Below, in pieces: positions 35,001 to 41,950 of a DNA stretch of 61,190 bases (its first letter is position 1; the number at the start of each line of letters is the position of its first letter). Made by a program: the position numbers and the translations under genes. The stretch comes from an uncultured Bacillota bacterium. Its GTDB lineage: Bacteria > Bacillota_I > Bacilli_A > RFN20 > CAG-631. The stretch covers positions 1 through 61,190 of the forward strand of contig CABUID010000012.1 in assembly GCA_902491575.1 (NCBI GenBank), given 5' to 3'. Below the pieces are notes generated by a model. The model was not told the origin of the DNA. It searched no databases and was given only the letters and a program-made list of their open reading frames with translations.

Positions 35001-35054
35001 ACTTATGAAAGATAAAATAAGAACACCTATTTTTTTGAAATTTTTCTTTCTCAT
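29100..35054 (-). CDS. Giant secreted GLUG-like repeat protein (putative adhesin)
   Basis: This encodes 1984 residues. A classical signal peptide is present, MRKKNFKKIG then a long hydrophobic core, with likely cleavage at TKA|EPS near residue 34. Residues about 200-1000 carry many glycine-rich rungs (MNIGGVAGKVSN, AFVNVGGLAGL, SSVGGIIGKI, YVGGIIGYCRN, AIGGLVGNTY) typical of GLUG-type beta-helix repeats. Ig-like or Big-type segments follow (about 1230-1420), and a Listeria-Bacteroides (InlB-type) repeat lies near 1490-1575 (YELKGYYLTDKA to FYARW). There is no LPXTG or C-terminal membrane anchor, so attachment to the cell must be by other means. It shares an operon with a SipW peptidase and TasA-like proteins, so it probably decorates their fibre or matrix. 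Confidence 0.85.
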   Translation of the reverse strand: MRKKNFKKIGVLILSFISLFVVFFGICNISNTKAEPSITVDNSSGISIYVSGQYVEKLDSGTYFISKKSDVTLSAINEYKIFKSFQVTIDGVSTTYDMPVVTLNLNADSKVHVEVDSVAATSQDKGLSFSDPYILSTDNDFIALENILNGTATNSEFNSDLFSFASLKEAQETLRYAYFKITNDLLIDRNEYYGLGSHLIPFQGCIDFNDHNISLNIYNSNYATSFNNTNEVFNSGFFGTIMGDDSYLHPCIIRNLNVKGSISYLPDDESTSNNTMNIGGVAGKVSNNVLFENIISSVSISIFDNCNINAGGLFGCLNTSIDSWSNLSYAGIHSTINAITNGEKAFVNVGGLAGLIENAYCKSYEDQSFSATYIGNSLNASSGNSSVGGIIGKINHSITLEYLFENFLLHPENSMIISSIINNTSGSEANYASASSGIGSIQCSSGNIRFSPIVFKKNEHTTKQTDVLVTASTSSAYSYGNVYAGGIVGYIDDTTANNVYFDNDLNLEEITIFEMNVEINAIQNGYNQAYAGGIFGYNAFQFLSTSDKVMLNLNHQETKININAVQSSLSSSVSSGSIQPVSAGYYTAVLTPNSSIQNLELTIFNSSVSAKREVSSKTIGPVYAGSLAGIATGNNKANEQLKNITINLVDSSIHALELSYNALKLTNNYDTLCENNLGAGGFIGYLKNYGNSQGMNVTSNIAPIYPGIENIQVNITLNQRNEEDAIIQGIQNAISGDGDNHTEGYVGGIIGYCRNSYLKNVNIASTNSKKALITLNLTNNPNTAAIGGLVGNTYLKENFSLDGGMVENIRVYGNAYYDGTSDDYDLFVGGAIGVLGLYGSNAILKDVFVLHSTIESFGDNNMITYAGGIAGGVWWSGTGKVYNCGVINSEIYSHSIFHDAYASGIVSLIQDNTTIDSCFVLDTFIFAEASTVNRRNAYVAGISSRVRNVMNSSTTLKITNCISNATLFAKSNAFVAGIMIKSDNDNSFTVSNCYFDPFHLPNVEEGSNLSDLRAILLTTKVVDSTGVYPLSIYNPNDNFYSSLSVNDDDRYSIYSYVPSSISSYSLSISLTDESIASIHSFNEVNRMNSIDSGTTFANLEIYIPHLNKNYTICSYPIYVNDVISSEFSTINEKDGVKVSKDNTETDIIQNGYYLSLDGTDEYIKVEVGHPLLVQNVIVQFKEDLNFSNIEFYNPLVFDNEDLATRINNIKNSKGNKTNITQFLGLIDIDYFSDSIILRPNMDLEDHVILLLVIGNKNLILDYIPNYVTSIEISPSVNTPYLAKLANNYYIYAEGDTVNFEAKLNYKYPSSSLDKKVQFSGTSSYANIYSNGRVIIHDDAAGQTIDVICNYIGTRKESSISAAKATIEVRNSIEITTELLGSSFTSLRKAVHETEFEFAITPSAGYGFNPDLLEITIGTKTFSLANLLGYDKNQDIALGTISVDGQNFDYSYFYKTGTYTIIIPKEALVDTSIKNIHIKVVFPNIYNLVFDKGGAYVQSNDRYFIYTLKTGTILDEDLYVNIQKNIYISKFGYELKGYYLTDKAISLDTYGEEFYDICHPFDGIYRKINGPMHFYARWTYDVAVEAPAGIKVKSSFPLGLLEENVNGQTQLIPIHTNNSFSFTITKENRFAGKPDFQVFILHEDMTFKEITSYCQYNPITMGYDIDPNVLDGMIFIKVFSDNLIFNNGEVSDTNIMNNDVYEDGVYTLQYSINYAENGVKLSEAAFVNNITFTFENELPENTSIRLYRQVNQKPIDVGEYVLNTALKTIQISDFKNIYTSSAMYTCKDDESMFNGFTLDSIIFSETYYLVITPPLFYTSLEMDTFHTKVRVNAQYNDDVNTLFYGKESEKFIQSNNRPIDLYQNAMVDYSIYKGYQLTVTMENHLLTFQLLEPIETQIEDIRHKYRNYLWRIECSSLQESDLELLDNTFSNFVCKTSDALYYLATSGQTLDVFDILQKGYSISLLEVNNPQVPGSEIVLWNLNEI

Positions 35055-35149
35055 ACTTTTACCCTTTAATGAATCATGATAACCATTAATTCATTTATCC
35101 TTTCTTCGCTTTTTTAGCTATGCACTAGCTAGACACCAATAAATTTTCC

Positions 35150-36232
35150 TTATTGATATTGATAAACCATTCCATTACTTACACCTGCTAAAAAAGATGT
35201 ATAATCTACAATAATATCGAATTGAAAATGAACATTTGTCTGTATTTTTGCTTCTTGAAATACATAAAAATGACAATCTAATGTACTTCCTGGTGGTATA
35301 AATAAAATAATACTTTTAATTTGTCCGTTTTCTTTGACTAAATAATACCCTTTTACATATTCATTTGCAGAATTTAATTCCATTAAATTGTTTTCAACAG
35401 AAAGTCGAAAACGCTCATAATCGAAATAAACCACACCTTCTAAATCAAATTGTACTTTCACTGGATAAGATGTTTCTTGTTGATGATAGATATAATTTTT
35501 TGCTGTTTTTACATTCACCGAAATATCTTCAAATCCAAAATAATCTTGAATCGTTGGATTCATAATGACTAAACTACTTGTCACTTTTATCTCGAAAACT
35601 TGTATATCAATATATGGAATACTGGTCGTTAAAATAATAGAAATCGTTTCAATTTTATCTTTAAAAGGTTCTACATCCTTACCGCTTTTTGACTTTTTTA
35701 GACGTTTAATTTTCAAATTTACTTTTACTTCCTTAATGACATTTTCTTCAAAAGTTGTTCTATCATTTTTATAATTTTGATCTTCTATGGAGGAGGACAA
35801 AGAATCTCCATTATCTTTTACCATTTCAACATCATAATAGTCGCTCGTTGTCGTTAAAGGATATTCAATACCCCAAGAATCATAAATACAACTTTTTGAA
35901 TGATCAATAGAACACTTCGTATTCATTTCAGTGACAGTCGGTGTTCTTAAATCATATTGAATTGCTCTTTTTGAAGTTTTACCATCCTTTACATTAATGA
36001 CTGAAAGCGTTATAAAACTTTCATAATTGTAATGATCGCTTTCGGTTTCTTGCAAAATAGCCGTTTGCCCATCTCCGTCATGGGATAAACAAAAATCAAC
36101 ATATTTTCCAATTAAAATATCTTTTATACTTATTTGATATTTAGCAAATGAATTCATTCCAAAAAAAACAACAAAACATGCTGTTAAGAATAAACATATT
36201 AAGGTCAATATTTTTTTGGACTTTTTTTTCAT
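35150..36232 (-). CDS. Secreted protein with SipW-type signal
   Basis: This encodes 360 residues. The N-terminus MKKKSKKILTLICLFLTACF continues into MNSFAKYQIS, the hydrophobic-then-(A/S)(Y/K)-type end seen in SipW substrates of the TasA/CalY group. The rest is a polar beta-rich extracellular region with two Cys near residue 100 (KCSIDHSKSC). No recognised domain stands out. It is the fifth gene of the operon, after the peptidase and another exported protein, and precedes the giant secreted protein by 95 bases. It is probably an accessory fibre component. Confidence 0.7.
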   Translation of the reverse strand: MKKKSKKILTLICLFLTACFVVFFGMNSFAKYQISIKDILIGKYVDFCLSHDGDGQTAILQETESDHYNYESFITLSVINVKDGKTSKRAIQYDLRTPTVTEMNTKCSIDHSKSCIYDSWGIEYPLTTTSDYYDVEMVKDNGDSLSSSIEDQNYKNDRTTFEENVIKEVKVNLKIKRLKKSKSGKDVEPFKDKIETISIILTTSIPYIDIQVFEIKVTSSLVIMNPTIQDYFGFEDISVNVKTAKNYIYHQQETSYPVKVQFDLEGVVYFDYERFRLSVENNLMELNSANEYVKGYYLVKENGQIKSIILFIPPGSTLDCHFYVFQEAKIQTNVHFQFDIIVDYTSFLAGVSNGMVYQYQ

Positions 36233-36262
36233 TTTATTACCCTTTCAATCATTCAAAATCCT

Positions 36263-37096
36263 TTACGACTGAACTTGTTGTGCATCAATCGATATATCAA
36301 TGAATAAACGTCCATTAACATAGTTTTCTGATGACTCGTTTTGTTCAGGCAAAGTAATTTTTAATAAATAAGATTTTTGTATATTTTGTTCCTTAGGATT
36401 AAAATAAAATCCTGTTTTATGCCAAACTCCATTTTCATTATTGGTTTGAAAGACAGCTAAGCGATTCCCTTCTTTATATTGCTCATCCGTTAAAGATTGA
36501 TTATCCATAGCGTAATCACGTGGCATGGAATAATAATCGGATTTATCAAAAGTCACATAATTACTTTTAGAATAAAAAAAAGTTAAATTAGCATTTTTCA
36601 TGTCTGTTTGATCATTGAAATCATCGCCAACCATATAGGTGTTACCGACTACAAAATAAGATTTTGAATTCTCATTATTAACCTCTTCTTTTAATCTTTT
36701 TAAATAAACACTTACATTCATCGTTATTTTAAGCATTACTTCATTTTTATAAAGATCATTGAACGAATCTAAATAAAAGTAATAATCAATGATGTCTTTT
36801 GGTTGAATATCATCAAACATAAAGGTTGTATTCGCATCATCTTGATCCGTTAGTGCATATTCATAAACTTCATTGTTAACAGATGTACGAACTAATCGTC
36901 CGCGATGATATTGAACAATCGCTAAAGAAACTTTAGATTGATTATTTGTTTGAAAACTATCTTTGTAACTTGAAAAGGATATAAAAGCACTAAATAAAAA
37001 GCCACAAGTAATAACAAACACGAGAAAAAGAGTCAATATTTTTACAGATTGTTTGTGATTATTTATAAATGTAATGAATATTTGATTTTTTTTCAT
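36263..37096 (-). CDS. Secreted or membrane-anchored TasA-like operon protein
   Basis: This encodes 277 residues. A basic N-terminus of about 18 residues and one hydrophobic helix (about 19-40, ending FSAFISFSSYKDS) are followed by a beta-rich extracellular domain with no Cys. The helix could be a SipW-type signal or a stable anchor. The family is not firmly recognised. It lies 15 bases downstream of the SipW-like peptidase gene, with AAAGGAA before the ATG, and is probably a client of that peptidase. Confidence 0.62.
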   Translation of the reverse strand: MKKNQIFITFINNHKQSVKILTLFLVFVITCGFLFSAFISFSSYKDSFQTNNQSKVSLAIVQYHRGRLVRTSVNNEVYEYALTDQDDANTTFMFDDIQPKDIIDYYFYLDSFNDLYKNEVMLKITMNVSVYLKRLKEEVNNENSKSYFVVGNTYMVGDDFNDQTDMKNANLTFFYSKSNYVTFDKSDYYSMPRDYAMDNQSLTDEQYKEGNRLAVFQTNNENGVWHKTGFYFNPKEQNIQKSYLLKITLPEQNESSENYVNGRLFIDISIDAQQVQS

Positions 37097-37111
37097 GCTT
37101 ACTTATTTCCT

Positions 37112-37726
37112 TTAAACTTTTTTAATAATATAACCCATGATACCAATAATGATGAAAAACAATATTATATATACAAATCCTGCACCATTTTTTAACCAAT
37201 CGACAAAAATACCAACGTTTGGTACAACTTTCACGACTTCTCCTATAATGTCATTTTGAGAAACAGTAAAACTATCTTTGCTATTATTAGCATCACCTTT
37301 CGTGATAAATTCATCTCCACTATATCCAACAATGCGATGTGTAATTGGCGTCGTATTTATCCGACCTTCTTCAAAAAAAGTAATAATATCTCCAATTTGA
37401 TAATCATCGGTATCTTTAACAATGATCAAATCACCCGCATCAATGGTTCCTTGCATACTTTCCGTTACAACCACATAAGATGAATATCCAAACAAAGTAG
37501 CTACTGGCTTTTTCATTATATATTTTTGAATAGCGATAGAACCAACAAGTACTATTAAAACAGTAAAAATTCCAAGAAGAATTCCATCCAATACTTTTTT
37601 TACGATATTCAAGGTATGTTTTTTCTTATTTTTATCTACTTCTTTTTCCATCACTTCTGAATGGATATGATTCTCTTCTACTGTATTATCAAGCAATTCT
37701 TCTTGATTTTCCTTATTTTCTTCCAT
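37112..37726 (-). CDS. sipW: SipW-type signal peptidase I
   Basis: This 204-residue membrane peptidase is of the ER/SipW kind. The catalytic Ser90 lies in VVVTESMQGTI and the general base is His130 in PITHRIVG (His in place of Lys), followed by the TKGDANNSKDS box (142-152). It has two membrane helices (about 48-65 and 182-203) and an unusually long acidic cytoplasmic N-terminus of about 45 residues. In Bacillus, SipW specifically processes TasA and its partners, which lets fibres form outside the cell. Several such partners surround it here. AGGAGATGA precedes the start. Confidence 0.9.
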   Translation of the reverse strand: MEENKENQEELLDNTVEENHIHSEVMEKEVDKNKKKHTLNIVKKVLDGILLGIFTVLIVLVGSIAIQKYIMKKPVATLFGYSSYVVVTESMQGTIDAGDLIIVKDTDDYQIGDIITFFEEGRINTTPITHRIVGYSGDEFITKGDANNSKDSFTVSQNDIIGEVVKVVPNVGIFVDWLKNGAGFVYIILFFIIIGIMGYIIKKV

Positions 37727-37737
37727 CGATTCATCTC

Positions 37738-38550
37738 CTAATGATATTGAGCAGTCATTTTTAAAATAAGTGCGTATTCACCATTTTCAATTCCAAAAAA
37801 AGTATCTGTTGTATCATTAACTGCATAGGGCCATTTCCATTCCAGTGTAAAAATATCCTTTGAACGAGATGAAATTATCAATTGATCAAATTTTAATTTT
37901 GAACCATCTAGCCATTCTTTAGAATCACCAACATATAAATTATTTATTTTTAAACGATATTTCATCGGAAAATTTGTAATGATTTGCTGATTGTAAACTT
38001 CACTGATGGAAAAATAATACTCCACTTCTACATTTTCAGTATTCTTGATACTAAAAGAATAATTCCCCTCACTACCTGGCTGAATCGTAGATGGAAATAT
38101 ACCAATTTTCTTTTCATCTTCCCATTCTGTTTGATTATCATAAAACTTAATTGTAAACTGATTACTTCTATCTGGTACTTCAATCATCATAATGATGGCA
38201 AAAGTTAATAAAAGTAATAAGATACTCATTAAAAGAATACCAATACCTTTTTTATCTTGTTTCTTTTTAATTGCTCCAATATTTTGACTATCTAAGTATA
38301 ATAAACCATTATAAAACCTAAATTCACCATATTTTGATGTGTATACACGAACTTTAACATTTTTATTTTGACTATTTTTTTGCTTTTCAAAATGTGAAAA
38401 AAGAGCAATCTTCAAATTATTAAGATCACAAATTGATTTTTTATTAATCCCAACTAAAATTTTATTTTCATTATCAAAAACTGGATAATACCTTTTACTA
38501 ATTTTAGATGTTTTAGAACGATTATCAATTGTAAACTGTTTATTATACAT
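37738..38550 (-). CDS. Membrane protein with cytoplasmic head and TasA-like outer domain
   Basis: This encodes 270 residues from ATG 38550, which has an AAAGG site upstream; GTG 38571 is the alternative. The first 100 residues are basic and soluble, one membrane helix follows at about 100-125 (GIGILLMSILLLLLTFAIIMM), then an outer domain of about 140 residues. That domain contains IQPGSEGNYSFSIKNTENVE, the stretch typical of TasA/CalY (camelysin) beta sandwiches. This type of two-sided topology is unusual for the family. It could anchor the fibre to the cell or sense it. It follows the TasA-like gene across a strong hairpin. Confidence 0.68.
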   Translation of the reverse strand: MYNKQFTIDNRSKTSKISKRYYPVFDNENKILVGINKKSICDLNNLKIALFSHFEKQKNSQNKNVKVRVYTSKYGEFRFYNGLLYLDSQNIGAIKKKQDKKGIGILLMSILLLLLTFAIIMMIEVPDRSNQFTIKFYDNQTEWEDEKKIGIFPSTIQPGSEGNYSFSIKNTENVEVEYYFSISEVYNQQIITNFPMKYRLKINNLYVGDSKEWLDGSKLKFDQLIISSRSKDIFTLEWKWPYAVNDTTDTFFGIENGEYALILKMTAQYH

Positions 38551-38580
38551 ATTCTTTGCCTTTCTACACACTTAAAATGA

Positions 38581-38609
38581 GCGATGTATCTAAAAATTGG
38601 ATACATCGC
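38581..38609 (-). terminator. Intercistronic hairpin after the TasA-like gene
   Basis: GCGATGTATC (38581-38590) pairs with GATACATCGC (38600-38609). On the minus strand only TCATTTTAAG follows, so it is at most a partial terminator. It lies between the TasA-like gene and the next gene of the operon. Confidence 0.72.
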
Positions 38610-38636
38610 ATTTTATACTTTTTTAATTTTCAATAA

Positions 38637-39368
38637 TTACTCTTTCGTTTGTACCTGTTCAAGTTGAACTTTTAAAGCCAATTGAACTTCGTTTGAAACT
38701 TTTGTGTAGCCATCAACAGTTTCACCTGCAGCTAATAGACCCAAAGCTGTATCATGCTTATCATTTTCTTCTAAAGTAAAAAATGGCCATGAATAAGATA
38801 AAATATATGTATCACTCATAGATGTCCCAGCATCAATATATGTAGATTGTTCTACTAATTTATCAAGCGCACTCTTTAAGGTAGCATCGGTTACCAACTT
38901 AGTTTCACCTTTTGCTAATGACCATTGAATGGGTGAATAAGTCATTGTTTGTCCATCCTTTACATAATCAACAGAAATATCTTTAACATTATCGTAAGTA
39001 AAAGATAGTTTAGATAAAACTTCTGCAGAACCATTAATCGTAATGCTCATACTACCTGTTGCACCTGGTGCAATTACATTTGTATCTGCAGTAGAGGAAA
39101 CAATAATCGTTCCATCCTTATTGACAACAGCATTTGTTGTCTCACCATCTTTAGCATAGTTTGTTCCAAATAAATTATCTGTATTTACAGTAACTACATA
39201 GCCCCATTTTGCAACCGTTGCTTGTTGTGAAGGAACTTCTTGCGAAGTCACATATTTAGCATATGTTGATGCACCCGTAACGCCAATTAGAGTTAACAAC
39301 AAAGCCATACCAGCTAAGATTAAAGGCTTTTTTAAATCTTTTTTATTTTCGTTTTCATTGTGTTTCAT
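38637..39368 (-). CDS. TasA/CalY-like fibre protein with SipW-type signal
   Basis: This encodes 243 residues. A polar N-terminus is followed by a hydrophobic helix ending GVTGASTYAKYVTSQE, the characteristic SipW-dependent signal, so cleavage should come near this point. The mature part contains VIAPGATGSMSITINGSAEV (compare the xPGxxGxxxIxIxN stretch of TasA) and is beta-rich and Cys-free. TasA forms amyloid-like fibres in Bacillus biofilms. Here the gene is first in an operon with its SipW peptidase, and a hairpin follows it, so it is the probable main subunit. Confidence 0.82.
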   Translation of the reverse strand: MKHNENENKKDLKKPLILAGMALLLTLIGVTGASTYAKYVTSQEVPSQQATVAKWGYVVTVNTDNLFGTNYAKDGETTNAVVNKDGTIIVSSTADTNVIAPGATGSMSITINGSAEVLSKLSFTYDNVKDISVDYVKDGQTMTYSPIQWSLAKGETKLVTDATLKSALDKLVEQSTYIDAGTSMSDTYILSYSWPFFTLEENDKHDTALGLLAAGETVDGYTKVSNEVQLALKVQLEQVQTKE

Positions 39369-39473
39369 ATTTTTCTCTCCTTTTACTAAAAATATATTGC
39401 ATGTAATTTTAAATGTGAAGAGTTTTTTGAAAAACTAGCAAACTTTATTTTCTTGCCTTTTGAATATAGCTTT

Positions 39474-39490
39474 GTTATAATACTTATAAC
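39474..39490. promoter_or_regulatory. Perfect inverted repeat upstream of the TasA-like operon
   Basis: GTTATAA (39474-39480) and TTATAAC (39484-39490) flank TAC, about 105 bases before the TasA-like start in the likely promoter region (39369-39555). It may bind a repressor. No consensus -35/-10 pair could be fixed with confidence here. Confidence 0.4.
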
Positions 39491-39555
39491 GTTTCTTCTT
39501 ATTAAAGGATATTTAAATAGTATATTTAGTATGTTTTTATCGGGCGTTTTTTATA

Positions 39556-39594
39556 TAATAAAAAATGTTTGTGATTATTGGATATCACAAACAT
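39556..39594 (-). terminator. Rho-independent terminator of the thioesterase operon
   Basis: ATGTTTGTGAT (39565-39575) pairs with ATCACAAACAT (39584-39594). On the minus strand TTTTTATTA follows the 11-base stem. Confidence 0.88.
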
Positions 39595-39614
39595 AAAGTT
39601 TCTCTGATATGATT

Positions 39615-40343
39615 TTAATCTTTTAAGTCTATCTTGGCTAAAAAGATAGTAGCTTTTGTTTCTTGACAGATTGCTTTAGCAAAATAAGTTTTATTTTCCT
39701 TATAATAATAAACCATTAAAGTATCATCCAGACGGGATTCATGAACATAATCGATTTGAAATGTGTCGATTACTTCGTCCTCCTTTAAACGTAAAGCATT
39801 TAATAAAATACATGCATATTTAGCATTATTGGTATGTCCATTATGATCAACATCGCAAAACTCAATACGTTGATGGTAATGTTGAAGTCCCTCAATATTA
39901 AAGTCTTTAATTCGGTCAAAACGGTCATTAAATAAACTATCATTGGGAATCAAAGCATTATATTCAATATATTTTGCAGGAACAATTTTTCGTGTATTTG
40001 AATCCAGAATTACCCATTTTGAAATACCATTAATCATTACATTCCCTTGTAAATCAGTAATTTGTGTTTCACGATCAAAATCTACAAGTCCTTTCTTTTT
40101 CGGCCATGTAGTGACACGTACTTTTGAATATAGTTTGATATTTTCAAAAACCTTATATTTCACTCTTAATAATACCCAAATTTTATTTTGTGATAAAAGT
40201 TCTTCAAAAGTCATTCCATACGTATTACAATGCTTTCCAGAAATATCCTGCATAATATCTAAAACTCCATGTGGAGCTAATAAATCATAACGATTATAGT
40301 CTAATACTTTTAACTGGTATAAATCTTGATATTTTTCTTCCAT
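39615..40343 (-). CDS. Acyl-ACP thioesterase (FatA/FatB family)
   Basis: This 242-residue double hot-dog enzyme releases fatty acids from acyl carrier protein. DVDHNGHTNNAKY near residue 170 carries the Asn and His of the active site. WPKKKGLVDFDRE belongs to the substrate tunnel region, and an early GVLDIMQD stretch matches the N-terminal hot-dog helix. ATG 40343 is preferred (AAAAAGG upstream), though TTG 40352 is in frame. Only one base separates it from the Sel1-repeat gene. Substrate length is not visible. Confidence 0.88.
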   Translation of the reverse strand: MEEKYQDLYQLKVLDYNRYDLLAPHGVLDIMQDISGKHCNTYGMTFEELLSQNKIWVLLRVKYKVFENIKLYSKVRVTTWPKKKGLVDFDRETQITDLQGNVMINGISKWVILDSNTRKIVPAKYIEYNALIPNDSLFNDRFDRIKDFNIEGLQHYHQRIEFCDVDHNGHTNNAKYACILLNALRLKEDEVIDTFQIDYVHESRLDDTLMVYYYKENKTYFAKAICQETKATIFLAKIDLKD

Positions 40344-40344
40344 C

Positions 40345-41112
40345 TTATCCAACCTTTTTATATTTACCTAAAATATTTTTTTTGTATATTTGAGCCATTT
40401 CTTTTGCTTTGTCTAAACCATTTTGACAGGCTTTATTATACCAATATCCTGCTTTATTTTCATCTTTTTCAACTCCAAAACCTCTTTCATAACAAGAGGC
40501 TAGTGAATACATTGCTTCATTATATCCTTGTAAAGCAGATCTTTGATACCAAAAAAAAGCCATTTCATCAAAAGTAGGAATTCCTAACCCAAATTCATAA
40601 CAACGTCCTAAACTATACTGCCCCATTGGATATTTTCTTTTGCAAGTTTCTTGATACCAATAAAAAGCTTGTTGATAATTTTGTTTGACACCTGTCCCAT
40701 CTGCATAACATATAGCCGTGTTGTATTGTGCTTCAATCAAGCCTTGTTCAGCCGCTTTTAAAAACCATGTAAAAGCCTTTTCATAATTTACTTTTCCGAT
40801 TTCTCCAAGATAATAAATAGCACCAAGTGTATACTGAGCTAAAACAACATTACCATTGGCTGCTTCTTGCAAATAATACAATGCTTTTTCAGGATTTTTT
40901 TTCACGCCAAAACCATTTTTATAACAAATTCCTAGGTAATACATGGATTCATAATGATTAGAGTTTGCTGCTTTGATAAACCAATAAGATGCTCTAGCAT
41001 AATCTTGCCGTACATCTTCCCCTTTAAAAAAGCACTGACCTAATTCATATTGGGCATCTGCAACACCTAATGTTGCATCTTTTATTAAATTTTTAAATTT
41101 ATTATTTCCCAT
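40345..41112 (-). CDS. Sel1-repeat (TPR-like) protein
   Basis: This encodes 255 residues made almost entirely of about six Sel1-like repeats of 36 residues, each a helical pair with the pattern A.Y.LG..Y..G.GV..D...A..WY.KAA (for example ADAQYELGQCFFKGEDV and AMYSLASCYERGFGVEKD). It lacks a signal peptide, so it is cytoplasmic. Such proteins scaffold complexes, but partners are unknown. It shares a transcript with the thioesterase. Confidence 0.88.
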   Translation of the reverse strand: MGNNKFKNLIKDATLGVADAQYELGQCFFKGEDVRQDYARASYWFIKAANSNHYESMYYLGICYKNGFGVKKNPEKALYYLQEAANGNVVLAQYTLGAIYYLGEIGKVNYEKAFTWFLKAAEQGLIEAQYNTAICYADGTGVKQNYQQAFYWYQETCKRKYPMGQYSLGRCYEFGLGIPTFDEMAFFWYQRSALQGYNEAMYSLASCYERGFGVEKDENKAGYWYNKACQNGLDKAKEMAQIYKKNILGKYKKVG

Positions 41113-41147
41113 TCATACCACCCATATTATTATAATATAAAAAAGAC

Positions 41148-41185
41148 AAAAAAACAATGAACGAAATAAAACTATCCATTGCTTT
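41148..41185 (-). terminator. Possible weak terminator after surE
   Basis: CAATG (41155-41159) pairs with CATTG (41177-41181), followed on the minus strand by a T-run. The stem is short with a long loop. Confidence 0.4.
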
Positions 41186-41190
41186 TTCTT

Positions 41191-41934
41191 TTACATATTT
41201 GTTCTTTTTAATTTATTTATGATTTGATAGCGATATCTAGGTTTATAAGTTGTAATAGACATCGGAGTGATAGAAATATAACCATTATATACCGCGCTAA
41301 CATCATATTCATTATCATGAGTAATATCGCCATGATGATGTTCAATTTTATAAAATTTATTTTCTGGATCATAAGAAATAATCTTATATGAACTATGACG
41401 AATAAATGGTTTTGTGATTAAAATACCTTTTGCAGTTTCATAAGATGGGTTTTGAAAATTAACATTTAAATAGTATCTTTTTGATAATAAATGATTTTTT
41501 AAAATATAATCGAGGACCTTAGGTCCTTCTTTGATTAATTGTAAGGGTTCCACATATTTATCTGCAGAAAAAGCAATCGCTTTTTTCTTAAAAATTAATG
41601 CTTGGAAACATGCTCCACAAGTTCCAGAATACATAATATCATTGGACAAATTATAACCATTATTACATCCTGAAACAATTAAATCAAAAGAAATATCTTT
41701 AAATACAAGTGAAGCAAATTGTACACAATCTACTGGTGTTCCCTCTACAATATACGTCTTATCATCTACCTTTTCTGCTGATATGCCAATAAATGTTGTC
41801 AAAGCACAACCCTTTCCACTTTGAACAGTTTTCGGGGCAACCATATAGACATCGCCATATTTTTGAAGTATTTTTTTTAATTCAAGTAAGCCTTTTGATG
41901 TATATCCATCATCATTTGTCAATAAAATATTCAT
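41191..41934 (-). CDS. surE: 5'/3'-nucleotidase SurE
   Basis: This 247-residue metal-dependent nucleoside monophosphatase starts MNILLTNDDGYTSKGL, in which the two Asp of NDDG bind metal; SGCNNGYNLSND and YSGTCGA complete the active site. AAAGGTC precedes the ATG. It follows the RDD-family gene by 16 bases and so is probably in the same transcript. The family removes phosphate from nucleotides and is linked to stationary-phase survival. Confidence 0.93.
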   Translation of the reverse strand: MNILLTNDDGYTSKGLLELKKILQKYGDVYMVAPKTVQSGKGCALTTFIGISAEKVDDKTYIVEGTPVDCVQFASLVFKDISFDLIVSGCNNGYNLSNDIMYSGTCGACFQALIFKKKAIAFSADKYVEPLQLIKEGPKVLDYILKNHLLSKRYYLNVNFQNPSYETAKGILITKPFIRHSSYKIISYDPENKFYKIEHHHGDITHDNEYDVSAVYNGYISITPMSITTYKPRYRYQIINKLKRTNM

Positions 41935-41950
41935 TTTATTTAGACCTTTC

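Noticed and set aside
29100..35054. Repeat region of the giant protein as a CRISPR or DNA tandem repeat
   Set aside because: The repeats are degenerate at DNA level and only visible in the protein. No fixed-length spacers occur.
35115..35131. TAGCTA/TAGCTA hairpin between the giant protein gene and the gene upstream, considered a terminator
   Set aside because: On the transcribed minus strand it is followed by A residues, not T, so it does not fit a terminator. It may be chance in a 95-base gap.
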